Assembly (NCBI GenBank): GCA_002077065.1
Contig: NAJO01000017.1
Location: 896,714 to 960,713 of the forward strand
Length of the DNA: 64,000 bases
Source: Cryoendolithus antarcticus
Lineage: Eukaryota > Ascomycota > Dothideomycetes > Cladosporiales > Cladosporiaceae
Direction of reading: 5' to 3'
Part shown: piece after piece, positions 1-9,700 of the stretch
Position numbering within the stretch: position 1 is the first letter of the stretch
How the letters are laid out: each line of letters starts with the position of its first letter
Made by a program: the position numbers and the translations under genes
Notes under the pieces: generated by a model
What the model was told of the DNA's origin: nothing
The model's input: only the letters and a program-made list of their open reading frames with translations
Database searches by the model: none

Positions 1-249
1 ATGCTTTGCGCCAGTGATTTAGCACGAGTGTTCCTGCGTCCAGGAACTGAATTTTCTTGCTTCCCGGTGACATCAAGCCGAGACTGCACGCCGAGTGGCC
101 GGCTGCCGGCGGTTGCATTGCTGGTCGCTCGAAACTCCCGCTCGGGGACCCAGTCGTAGCCTTTGTAATCTGGTAATGTCTCTCGCTCCTGTGTCGCATG
201 GTCAGTCTATCATTCATTCCTGCACGTAGTATCGTCTGCTTGACTACTG

Positions 250-628
250 GGCATGCCTATATTCAAGATAGTTTTCATCACCATGTCGCCCAGTAGTCTT
301 TCCACTTACCTCAGCTTCCGCTCTGCGAGCTCGTTCCTCGGCTTGCTCGTCATCATCTTCCTTAGACCATATCTTCTTGACATGATTGAACATCGTTTCC
401 CTGGACACAACATCCGCAGGATCAGTCTCCGTAATCAAAGTATTGTTCGATGGCAACGATCGTTTTGCCAATGCTTTCATGTTGCTCGTTCAACCTGTTT
501 GTCAGCGTGTCCAATTTGTCAATGATAGTCTCGTAGAGTGATTTAACGAGTGTCCTGGTAGGATCGTCATCATTGTCCTCTGGGGCAGCTGCATCATCTG
601 TAGGCTCTTCGTGTCCAGTCTGGCTCAT
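250..628 (-). CDS. hypothetical coiled-coil protein, uncertain gene model
   Basis: An ATG at 628 opens an acidic, coiled-coil-like reading frame (MSQTGHEEPTDD..., then KLDTLTNRLNEQHESIGK) that stops at 422. A second minus-strand frame beginning inside it continues with a charged helical segment (KEDDDEQAEERARRAEAE) and ends in a clear GTAAGT donor near 310. The two frames probably belong to one gene joined by an intron around 430-500, but I could not fix that intron. The gene may continue left of the donor. I recognise no family. The composition looks coding, yet the model is weak. Confidence 0.3.
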
Positions 629-1083
629 GTTGCAACGGCGAAGATGAAGACTGCAAATCTGGACTGCCGGACGTTGCAAGCGACTACAAGGACATGAGAC
701 GTGAGAGTTGAGCCTCTCAGGTTTGCTAGAGCACCAGGCACTGATCTTTGTCTCATTGTACATTTCTCAACAGACCACAGCCATCACGGAGGGGATCAAC
801 AGGAGTTGTCGTAATTCGACATTGCGGTCGTCGGGTCAAAAGGCGTCGCGTAGTTCCGGATGAATGCTTTGTCGGCTTGCCAGCTGTGGCAAGTGTTGCT
901 AACGTCCGGAAAGTGATACGGGCGAGGGGACTGGGTTGAAGGTGCATATTTGCATGCCCTATGGTATGCGAATACTAATTACCCAAGGCCATGCCATCGG
1001 TCTTCATACCCAAAATTGTCCTGTGTAGCCCAGAAGGATCATCTATATTTATATGTACATGTACATTAAATTCCTTGCCGATT
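629..1083. other. intergenic, no gene seen
   Basis: This stretch lies between the uncertain coiled-coil gene and the laccase 3' end. Only short overlapping ORFs in conflicting frames are present. It probably holds the laccase 3' untranslated region and the upstream region of the left gene. Confidence 0.5.
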
Positions 1084-3328
1084 CTAGATCCCAGAATCTC
1101 CCTTCTTATACGCTGCAGTAGACGCATACGAGTTCCAAGCCGCACACTGGCTATCAAAGTTGCTGGGCTTCGGATCGAACCCAGCGACCTGGCTCGGCGC
1201 CTCCAAGAACTGCACAGCCAGTCCCTCGTCCGCGTGCCAAGCAATATGGCAATGGAGCATCCACGCTCCCGGGTTATCAGTCTGGAACGCAATCGCCAGC
1301 CAGCCCCCTGCAGGCATCATAGCCGTGTCTCGGCGCGTGGGGTTGGTGTAGTCCAGACCCGCGATCTTCCCGGTGTTCCAGGTATCGAAGCCTGTGCCGA
1401 GAATGTAGAAGTCATGGCCGTGGAGGTGGATTGGGTGGGGAACTGCGACGTTGTAGGGGTTTCCTGCTTGAGATTGGAGGACCCAGTATGTCCACTTTGC
1501 CTCTGTGGGAAGAGTCAGGACGTTTGCGCGGGACGGCCAGTTGGAGGTAGAGCTGTAGATGTAGCTATAGGTTGGCTTGGCCCAGTCTGCGTTCATGGAG
1601 GAGCCGTTCACATTCCAGTAAAGCGTGAGGGAGCCATCGGTATTGGTGGTCTGGTTAAGCCAAGTGTTGAGTTGAGTGACCTGCGAGGCGACTTGGCCAT
1701 CAGGCACGTAGGAGTTCCAGTACGGAGTCAGGCCCGTCTCGTCAGTGCAGCGCTGAGTGTAGCTTGTGCCTGAGGTTGTGGGCGTGCCACTCTGGCCGGC
1801 ATAGGAGAAGATGGCATTCAGATTGCCGTTGTTCCAGTTGTCACCGCAGCCTGCAGCGACCTGAACCTCAGCGCGGAACCAGTAGTTACTCGACGCCTGG
1901 TTTGCTGTGATGATGACATCGTAGCGTTGTCCGATGCCGAGGAAGAGGTGGGTGGTGTTGTACGGCACGATCGGGACGAAGTCGTTAGTGATGACTTGCA
2001 TGACGTGGTTGTCTAGCGAGACCATGAAGTGGTTGTCGACGGCAGTGTTGATCAGACGGAGACGATGCCTCTTGCCGGGCTGCAGGGTAGTGCGGGAGTA
2101 TGAGCCGGAACCCTGAATGACCATGCTACCGTTGATCAACGCGCTGTCCGCTTTGGGCGGCCCAGCGTTGACGTGCATGGTCCTGGCAGCAGTCTGCGCA
2201 ACAGTCGGGTAGTACCAATCGGTGATCGGCAGTGGTCCGACATCGAGATCATAGTTGGCAGTGGCAGGCCCGTAGATCACGATAGGACCTAGCACACCGT
2301 CGCCGTACTGGGACGAGAAGTGGGAGTGGTACCAGCTTGTTCCGTACTGAGTCGCCTGGAAGATGTAGGTCTTCGACTGCCCTGGTGCTAGCGGGCACTC
2401 ATTTACACCCGGTACACCATCTTGGCTGCCCTTGTGCCATTGGCGAAGTCCATGCCAGTGGATCGAGGTACCGTTATTGGGCAGGTTGTTGTGCACAGTC
2501 ACGGAGATCATGTCACCCCAATTGGCGTAGATCGTTGGCCCTGGGTACTGGTTGTTGATGGCCAGGACTTGGCGAGCATGCCCGTCTGGCGACATAGTGG
2601 TGTTGCGAATGTCAAAGTCATACGAAACTGTGCGGCCGGTGGTGGGCCTGAACACCTGTGTCAGCACGAGCCCAGGTCATAGTCAATACATCGAACATAC
2701 CAATTCGTGTCGAAGTCAGTGTCGATTGAGAAGGTCCCCTGCCAGCAGTTCCTCGTAGTCGGGCTGTTGGTGCAAGTCGGTGTTGGCGTTGCCGTCGACG
2801 TCGCGGCCTTCGTAGAGGTAGTAGAGGTAGTCGAAGCGGGCGTGGACGATTGCCATGTGTCCTTGATTGACGGGTTCGTTGTGCAAGAGTTTGGTACAGT
2901 GTACGAGTGATTTGGGTCGAACTCCCACTGTACAGATCCGTCCGTGTTGAACTTGATGTACTTATATTGACTTGTTTCCACGTCAGCAACTATCCTCCGC
3001 TCCGTATACTCAGGGCATCTTACAAGCTCGTGCCCGGAGGTATGTTCACGGTAGCAACCCATTGCGGGTTCGACGCCGTATATCCCGTCGCGGTCATGAA
3101 GATCGCCTTTGATGTGTCCCAATTCCCCAATTGCGCGATCGAGCCCACGACCGACACGCTCTCTCCCCATGCTGTTGACTTGAGCTCATTAAATGTGACC
3201 GACACCTGAATGCAAGAAGAACTCTGTCGTGCGAATACGCGCTCGTGTGCGTCGCGGTGGACAACAGCAGAAGCAGAAACGAAAGAAGCGAGTGTAGCGA
3301 TGCCGCTAAGGACATACGAGGATAACAT
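1084..3328 (-). CDS. secreted laccase (multicopper oxidase) with N-terminal CBM20 starch-binding domain
   Basis: Three exons, 3328-3024, 2970-2701 and 2647-1084, joined by two 53-nt introns, give 712 aa. Residues 1-20 are a signal peptide (MLSSYVLSGIATLASFVSA). Residues ~36-141 form a CBM20 module: VSVVGSIAQLGNWD, then GTSFQYKYIKF, WEFDPNHSYTVP. A Ser/Thr/Pro linker follows at ~142-166. The oxidase starts at NSPTTRNCWQG and has all four copper segments: HWHGLRQ (~254), WYHSHFSSQYGDG, HPIHLHGHDFY and HCHIAWHADEGL. The axial position after the type-1 Cys is Leu. It ends in DSGI, like the processed DSGL tail of ascomycete laccases. Laccases oxidise phenols with reduction of O2 to water, outside the cell. 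The second acceptor was placed at 2648 because it restores WPTTGRTVSYDF in frame; the nearer CAG breaks the frame. The CBM20-laccase order is unusual. Confidence 0.88.
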
Positions 3329-4796
3329 GATCGCGATCAAATGCGAACGATTAATGAGAGAAGTGAGTCTACAACGCTGCAGTCGTACCACAGAGACATC
3401 AAAGAAGACGGCAAGGGCCTATCGAAGCAATATGGATTCAACGTGGAGCCGTTCGTGCCGCGATCGTCCATCATGGCGTAGCGTGGTCTAACGGCCCTGT
3501 TGGAAAGCGCACAGTTCGTACTAATTTGAGTCGCGGAAGGGTCTCTTTTCGGCACTTCCAGCTGAACGAGGCATGATGTATGCGGTGAATATTCGACGCC
3601 ATTGCCTGCTCGATAGTCGTCTGTGCGATCAAACGCTTCGCACGCGTTGCACCGCATTTTCCGCTCGTCTGTAATCGGCAATGTTGCCCAGGCCTGCCTT
3701 TCTTCGGCCAGCGCGTGAATAAGCTTGCCTGCAAACGGCGTCCGGCAGTCTTACCGAGCCCCTATACTTAGCGTTCGAGGTCTGACGGTCCCAACCGGGC
3801 TAGTATGCAGCCAAGAGAAGACGTGTACCTGCGTGATGGGTACACCGGATATATACAAGGTGGTCCCGATGGAGTGGGCGGCGTCTTGACCAGAGTTCTC
3901 TCGATATTGCAGGTACTGCCGTGTGTGCAAGTCCAGCATCGCCCGTGGCGGTGCGGAAAGCTCCAGTAGTGACGATGTCTTGTCAAGCGAGAGCATGCTA
4001 CACATGGAGATGCGAGTGGACTGGAGTCCAGAGGGTGCAAAACCCTGGTAACGAAACATTGGAAGGAGGGAGCACAAGGCCTCACAGAACTCAGTATGTA
4101 GAATTAGACTCCAGATGAACATGCTCGCTATACCGCACTCAAGACACAGCGTCATGGCAGACGCATACGAGCACTGCTATGCTATCCGGTCCGCGCATCT
4201 CCAGTATGATTAATCTCGAGGTTCTCTTATCCCGCACGCGACTATCCAGCCTATCCTTCCACCACCCTCTGGTCGTCGCTGCGCTTCACTGCTCCCGGCT
4301 GTCGCCATCATCAGTCTTGATGCGATTGACTCGAAGATGACTATCTCGGTCAGCCCGCTCATCCATTGATCACAGCTTCGCAAGCCTTATTCAACTTGAT
4401 GATCCCCATCCCCTCGATCAGCGTGACGTGCAAACTGTGTTCTGAGGGCTTTCTAGTAGGCATCGTAAAGGAGCGCTGCGATGAGCAGAGGCAACAGGTC
4501 ATTCGAGTCTGTATACCAGGCGTGCTGCGGTAGCATTTCCCGGATCATGATCGTGCTCACATGCATACGTGTTTGACGACGTACTTCCATGCTCAATCGC
4601 GTGAACGGTCTGCAAGAGCGTGCTTATGTACACTGCGATGGCCAGACCCGCGTGTGAACTGGGTAATCAAGGCGAAGTCATTGTTGTCCACAATTCGTCT
4701 TGCTATGGCCATGTCAGATCTCGAGATGCAACGATCGCTCTCCTCTGGCCCATCAAGAGGTCTTCCCGTAGGACGACTGGTCAGAGGCCGCTGGTG
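3329..4796. other. intergenic, laccase upstream region
   Basis: About 1.5 kb between the laccase start and the 3' end of the Sel1-repeat gene. Several ORFs of 65-134 codons exist, but they overlap in antiparallel frames and show no signal peptide, domain or splice pattern. I see no gene. The part next to 3328 should contain the laccase promoter. Confidence 0.5.
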
Positions 4797-6072
4797 TTAC
4801 TTCGGATTGTACTTCTCCTTCCATATCCTGTACACATATGTCAGTGACTGCGTCCAGCGACCCAAAAAATACACGCAGCCATTCCTATACTCACCAAGAA
4901 TTGCCCACAGCCTTATGCCCTTTCCCCTCAGCCAATCTCAAATACTGCGCCGCCCTGAACTTGTCCTTCGCCCCACCAAAACCCTCCACGAAACACCAAG
5001 CCGCCTCATCCATAGCATCCACATCCCCCAAATTAGCCGCAGTCTCATAATACTGCCTCGCAGCCAGCGGATCCTTCTTGACCCCCCAGCCATGCCTGAA
5101 GCAATTCGCCAGCTCGAAGATCGCGAGTACCAGCTCGCCCTTTGCGGCACCTCCCTTCGTCATACCCGCTTCGAGAGCGGCTTGCTCGACGGCTGCGGAG
5201 TTCGAGGCGGCGAGGGAGAGGTAGTGGATTGCTTTCTCCGGCTCCGGCGGGATTCCCCAGCCGTGTCGCAAAGCGAGACCGTAGAGGACTTGTGAGAGGG
5301 CGTTGTTGGGACCTTTGGGGTTTGCGAGGCGGCCGAACATCTGCGTTGACGGGGTGAGGTCGCCGAGTTCGTGCAGGCGGATGGCTTCGAGGATGTTCTC
5401 GTCGCCTGCTTGGTCGGAGATGGTGCTTTGACTGCGATCGCGGGTTGTGGCCAGTTGTGGGGCGTGCTGGTTCTGGAGCTGGTGTCTTTGCTCTTCGCTC
5501 TCGAGGAGGGGGTTGGAGGATGCGAGAATTGTGGCACGCTTTTCCCATAATGCCTCTTTCTTGAGTGTTGCGGCTTTTGCTTCTTCCTTGCTCTCTACAG
5601 TACCATCCAGCGTGATTGACGGCACAGCGACCGAGTCTGGCGCTTCGGGCAGGTCGTCGGGAATGTGTGCGCTCACTAGCTCACTCGACTTGCTTCTTGC
5701 TCTAGCGCCTAAGCGCAGTCGATCTGACAGTCTCCGTTCGTTTTTCGGTCGCACGGGCAGTGTCTTCGCGCCCTTCTCGTTTCCAGCATCCTCTGACTCC
5801 AGCGATCGTCGTGAGGCAGTCAGATCCTTACTCGAAACCGCGCCTGAGGATCGCCTGAAGCCCAATGTTCTGCGATGTTCTTTCTTGCCTTCGCTCTCCC
5901 TTAGTCCCTTCTTCTCATCGCCAGGGTAGTCGGGTGGCTGTATGACTTCCTCTGTCTCGGTCGTGGTTCGCAAGAAGGTGAATTCGGGGACATTGAGGTT
6001 CGTTGGCTTCTCGTTCTGCGCCTCTTTCGTGATCCGATCCTTCTTCTTGAGGAGATCTTTCAGCCCTGTCAT
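4797..6072 (-). CDS. Sel1-repeat protein
   Basis: Exons 6072-4895 and 4827-4797 flank a 67-nt GTGAGT...CAG intron and encode 402 aa. The N-terminal half is basic and low in complexity (LKDLLKKKDRITKEAQNEK, RRSLESEDAGNEKGAK), so probably disordered. The C-terminal half has Sel1-type helical repeats: ALRHGWGIPPEPEKAIHYL, CFRHGWGVKKDPLAARQYYE and FVEGFGGAKDKFRAAQYLR. The last exon adds only the tail IWKEKYNPK, which joins in frame to GNSW. Sel1 repeats are protein-protein scaffolds. In fungi, proteins with a disordered N-terminus and C-terminal Sel1 repeats include Dsf2- and Skt5-like cell-wall or signalling adaptors. I cannot say which this is. Confidence 0.8.
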
Positions 6073-6643
6073 GGTGTCGGACAGTTATAAGCAGAGCGTC
6101 TAACAAGAATACCGTCGGCCAGCTCACAAGTCCTGCTGAGCATCGGCATGGGGTATCGAGGTAGAAAGGTTGTAAGGGACAGACGAGGAATTGGACGCAA
6201 GACTAAGCCTTCAGCCCCATCGAAGATTCAGTGAATGAAAGCACTTACGTTGCTTAAGCCCTACTTTTGCTACATTGGGCGTTATGTCGTTGAGGCAGTG
6301 CTGAAGCCTCGAGGTTGCTGAGGTAGAGGATCTTGGCTCGAGCTTGATTGGAACGTGTGACGACGCTGGACCTGAGGGATTCATGAGACTATCTACATAA
6401 GACACGAAGGTAATAGTCGACAAGTTTGGCTATGTACAAATCCAATTGGTGAAGAGTGGGTGGAAGCTATCTTCATGCTGATTCTGTTGATGCATACATT
6501 GTCTATCGAGCTATTCTTACTCATCACAGCCGTGGGAGCCTGCGCTCTGGTGGTCTCTCTTTTCTCATTGCCTCATCTCTCACTATGCTGTGCGCGGGAG
6601 TAAACCTGGCCATGGAGCCACGGGCCATGCAAAGGCAGAGCGC
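6073..6643. other. intergenic
   Basis: Between the Sel1-repeat gene start and the 3' end of the CCCH gene. Only short ORFs without recognisable features. It should hold the Sel1-gene promoter. Confidence 0.5.
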
Positions 6644-8026
6644 TCAATCGAAAGCAATGTAGTCCTGATTTTGTGAGATCGCACGGCTATCGCCGTCGAT
6701 CCCCGTCATATCAACGTCCTCTGCCACCTGATCGGAATCGATATCATTCCCACTAGTATTTTCCTCATCCTCAGACTCGACCTCAGAGTCATCATCGCGA
6801 CGTGCTTTTCGCTCCACATGTGCACGAGTGACATGCTGGAGCTTGCATTTGCCTGCAGCGAACTTCTTGCACTCGCCAGTCTCCGCATAGTCAGGGCATT
6901 CGAAGACATGACGCTTGTCACACAGCTTACCCTTATCGCAGAAGCCGAAGGTGGCGAAAGGACGACATACGAGAGGGGTGGGGGATACATTCACGTGGGC
7001 GTAGCGGCATGATGCATTCGTGCAGTTGCCGTTGAGGAAATGACTGCACGCAGGGACACGCTCGTAGGTCGCCTTGTGGCTGAGGTCGCAGCGTGTACCA
7101 TCTGCGCAGTCGCCAGTGCGGAAGTACGTCTTACAGATGGCGACTTTCTTCGGGTCATGAGTGTATCTGCATTTCGGTCCGTCGTAGCAGGTACCTGTGA
7201 GACGTGTCAGATCAGCATGAGCTGCGCTTACCGAAAGGGTTGGCAAAGATCGTGTTGCAGAAGCTGTTGCAAATGTCGTTGATCGATGCACTCGTGGGTA
7301 AATACCGTTCTTCGTGAAATTGATGCACTGAGGCTTCGTGTTTTGGGTGGCCCTAGAGGTGATGATGTGTGAGCTTCGAGGTACATTTCCCGGTGGTCCA
7401 TTGTTCTCGTACCGAGCGGTGAGGTTGATGGCTGTCTTGCGTAGGAGATTGCCGCTCTTGGAGCGCAGGAACTCGATGCCTGCAATGAAGACCTGTTTCG
7501 GAGTAGTCAATGCTGCAGTGAGGGGATCTGCTGAGTTTAGTTCGTGATGTTCCAAAGCTTGGCCAAGTTTGGCAATCCCCTCACCATCCACCCTGTAAAC
7601 TTTGCTCCCATCCTCCTTCATGCGGAATCGGATTCCCTCGATGGTGATCTCTCGCTTTCCGACGGCTGTTGACGCGTGCGCGGATGTTGCGACAGGAGGC
7701 GTGTGCATACTGGACACGGCAGGCGTACCCGCAGCGTGTCCGTCAGGAGGCAATACTGTCGAGGCTGCAGACGGCTTCTGCTTCGGTGTTGGCAAGGTGT
7801 AGTCCGTGTCGATGTGATTGAGAGTCGCAGGCTCGTTCAAGACAAGCTTCTTGTTTGCAAACGCGCGCGGTCGGGTGACTCGCCATCTTGCGGCACCGCG
7901 ATACGGTTGACGACCATAGTGATGATCTGGTGAGGAGTACGATTGCTGTGTACCCTCTTTCGCAAGCCGAAGTCGCGCTTGCAATGAGTCGTACTGCGCC
8001 TGCAGCTTTGCTGCCTCGTCGGCCAT
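6644..8026 (-). CDS. CCCH zinc-finger protein, ZC3H3-like
   Basis: Exons 8026-7306 and 7194-6644 give 423 aa. The 111-nt intron is a multiple of three without a stop, so an uninterrupted frame also exists. Removing it creates a canonical C-x8-C-x5-C-x3-H finger (CINFTKNGTCYDGPKCRYTH), which supports the splice. Four more fingers follow: CKTYFRTGDCADGTRCDLSH, CSHFLNGNCTNASCRYAH, CRPFATFGFCDKGKLCDKRH and a last, longer one starting CPDYAETGEC. This five-finger order is that of the ZC3H3 family, linked in animals to polyadenylated mRNA export and 3'-end processing. The tail is acidic (DDDSEVESEDEE). The start MADEAAKLQAQYDSL at 8026 was chosen because the upstream extension is hydrophobic and lies in the divergent promoter. 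The gene is head-to-head with RPF2. Confidence 0.82.
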   Translation of the reverse strand: MADEAAKLQAQYDSLQARLRLAKEGTQQSYSSPDHHYGRQPYRGAARWRVTRPRAFANKKLVLNEPATLNHIDTDYTLPTPKQKPSAASTVLPPDGHAAGTPAVSSMHTPPVATSAHASTAVGKREITIEGIRFRMKEDGSKVYRVDGEGIAKLGQALEHHELNSADPLTAALTTPKQVFIAGIEFLRSKSGNLLRKTAINLTARYENNGPPGNVPRSSHIITSRATQNTKPQCINFTKNGIYPRVHRSTTFATASATRSLPTLSVSAAHADLTRLTGTCYDGPKCRYTHDPKKVAICKTYFRTGDCADGTRCDLSHKATYERVPACSHFLNGNCTNASCRYAHVNVSPTPLVCRPFATFGFCDKGKLCDKRHVFECPDYAETGECKKFAAGKCKLQHVTRAHVERKARRDDDSEVESEDEENTSGNDIDSDQVAEDVDMTGIDGDSRAISQNQDYIAFD

Positions 8027-8175
8027 TCCAGTTGATGCTGACACGGATTCCGTGATGCGCAGAAGTATGGAGACGATGTTAAGCGTCGGTGTGCAGAAGA
8101 GCAACAAAGAAGTTCATTCGCATGTTGATGGCGCGTGCAAAGGCGCGGTGACTAATCGGGCGGGCCGCGCCTTAT

Positions 8176-8181
8176 CACGTG
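8176..8181. promoter_or_regulatory. CACGTG E-box in the divergent ZC3H3-like/RPF2 promoter
   Basis: The 257-bp gap between the two divergent starts (8027-8283) contains CACGTG in the context TTATCACGTGCCATAA. Fungal bHLH factors such as Cbf1 bind this core. The site is seen directly; its use here is inferred. Confidence 0.35.
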
Positions 8182-8283
8182 CCATAAACTTCACTCCATC
8201 AGATTAGATCTTTGCGACTGACTTACAATTTTCGAGGCAGGACGATCACATGCCAGAAAACGAGCATCTGCAAGACCGCAAAG

Positions 8284-9333
8284 ATGCTTCCAATCCGGCA
8301 AGTGAAGCCTAAGAACGCGCGAACAAAGCGCTTCTTGGACAACAAAGCTCCTCAAAATACGGAGAACCCTCGAACAACACTCTTCCTCAAGTATAGCTCG
8401 ACATCTGAGGTCGTCCAACTAGTACTTACGGATCTTCATGCGCTGAAGCGACCTCTGGCCGTCAAGTTCAGCAAGAAGAATCCGATACACCCGTTTGAAG
8501 ATGCGACGAGCTTGGAGTTCTTCAGCGAGAAGAATGATGCGAGTTTCATGGTGTATGCAAGCCATGCGAAGAAGCGGCCGCATTGCTTAACCCTAGTGCG
8601 ATTGTTCGACTCGAAGATACTGGATATGCTGGAGTTGCTTGTGGATCCTGAGACTGTGCGGACGTTATCGCAGTTCAAGAATGAGAAGGCAAGAGTTGGT
8701 TTGAAGCCACTTTTGTCATTCTCGGGCAGCGCCTTCGACAGCCCAACAGTGAATGCGTACACACTTGCAAAGTCAATGTTCCTAGACATGTTCAAGGGAC
8801 CTGATGTGGAGAAGCTGGATGTCGAGGGCCTGCAATATATCATGAACTTCTCAGTCGAGGAAGAGGAGAACGGTGGGGTGAAGCCAATGATTCGCATGCG
8901 ATGCTATCTCATACGGACGAAGAAGACGAACTCGAATCTGCCGAAGGTGGAGCTTGAGGAGATGGGTCCGCGACTGGACTTTCGGGTGGGTAGAGTAAAG
9001 GAGGCAGATCCTGATATGCTGAAGGAGGCCATGCGGAAGCCGAAGAGCACAGAGGTAAGCTACGTTATGGTGATTGAAGCTGTGAAGGACCTTGCTGACA
9101 GAACAATCCAGGCCAAGACGAGGAAGAACATCGAGACAGACATTATCGGTGACAAGATCGGTCGCATCCATGTTGGCAAGCAAGATCTGGCACAGCTGCA
9201 GACAAGGAAGATGAAAGGTCTCAAGCGCAGCCGCGATGTTGCGGACGATGAGGAAGCCTTCGCGGGCGCCGACGACATGGAGATTGACTCGCCCGTCGAG
9301 ACTGACAAGCGAATGCGCATGGAGGTGTCGTGA
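8284..9333 (+). CDS. RPF2: ribosome biogenesis protein RPF2 (Brix domain)
   Basis: Exons 8284-9054 and 9112-9333 encode 330 aa. The N-terminus MLPIRQVKPKNARTKRFL matches the Rpf2 signature VKPKNARxKR, and NPIHPFEDATSLEFFSEKND is the conserved Brix-domain block. Known role: Rpf2 with Rrs1 delivers 5S rRNP (5S rRNA, Rpl5, Rpl11) to the pre-60S particle in the nucleolus. The 57-nt intron (9055-9111; GTAAGC, GCTGAC, CCAG) is in frame without a stop, so a naive call would add 19 residues. Splicing gives the conserved STEAKTRKNIETD. The C-terminus is basic then acidic (KGLKRSRDVADDEEAF), as usual. The ATG at 8284 is preferred over one at 8212 on homology. Confidence 0.92.
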   Translation: MLPIRQVKPKNARTKRFLDNKAPQNTENPRTTLFLKYSSTSEVVQLVLTDLHALKRPLAVKFSKKNPIHPFEDATSLEFFSEKNDASFMVYASHAKKRPHCLTLVRLFDSKILDMLELLVDPETVRTLSQFKNEKARVGLKPLLSFSGSAFDSPTVNAYTLAKSMFLDMFKGPDVEKLDVEGLQYIMNFSVEEEENGGVKPMIRMRCYLIRTKKTNSNLPKVELEEMGPRLDFRVGRVKEADPDMLKEAMRKPKSTEVSYVMVIEAVKDLADRTIQAKTRKNIETDIIGDKIGRIHVGKQDLAQLQTRKMKGLKRSRDVADDEEAFAGADDMEIDSPVETDKRMRMEVS

Positions 9334-9631
9334 GAACTTTCTGTTTGTGCTGCGTTCCGAGCGAGGCGTTGGCAGTACAGCAAGACTGTACTTGTACGGG
9401 GTTCATACTTCGTCGAATTGATCGTGCGCATGAACGGGCCACTGTCGAGCCGGATCGTCCAGACTTTATCAAGCCATACTTAAAGTTGAGGAATGATCTC
9501 GTCGTATGCCTTCTCACCAGCGACTTGTGCGACTTGCACGACATCGAAGGGGTAATTGTATTGGACATCTAGAATTTTTCGCAAAAGCTCAATTGGGTAT
9601 TATGATAATTTTTGAGTGTAGATTTATAATT
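9334..9631. other. intergenic
   Basis: RPF2 3' region. No gene seen. An AT-rich stretch precedes the tRNA-like element. Confidence 0.5.
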
Positions 9632-9700
9632 GGCCTGCTGGCCCAATGGCAAGGCGCTTGACTACGAATCAAGAGATTGCAGGTTGTACGTTCGATCTCC
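9632..9700 (+). tRNA. tRNA-Arg(ACG)-like sequence, probably degenerate
   Basis: The 5' half looks like a tRNA: GGCCTGC acceptor strand, a D-arm GCCCAATGGCAAGGC, and an anticodon arm CTTGA-CTACGAA-TCAAG with a perfect 5-bp stem and anticodon ACG (Arg). A variable segment and GCAGG come next. The T-arm is not regular: TTGTACG is inserted before TTCGATC, and no GCAGGCC follows to pair with the acceptor. I read it as a damaged tRNA or tRNA-derived pseudogene; a functional tRNA would need a non-standard 3' half. Confidence 0.4.

Noticed and set aside
3337..4155. Minus-strand ORFs of 87-134 codons upstream of the laccase
   Set aside because: They overlap each other in different frames, have no domain, signal peptide or coherent splice sites, and look like chance in GC-balanced DNA.
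4561..5929. Plus-strand ORFs of up to 244 codons over the Sel1-repeat gene
   Set aside because: They mirror the codon structure of the antisense Sel1 gene; the minus-strand protein has clear repeats, the plus-strand ones do not.
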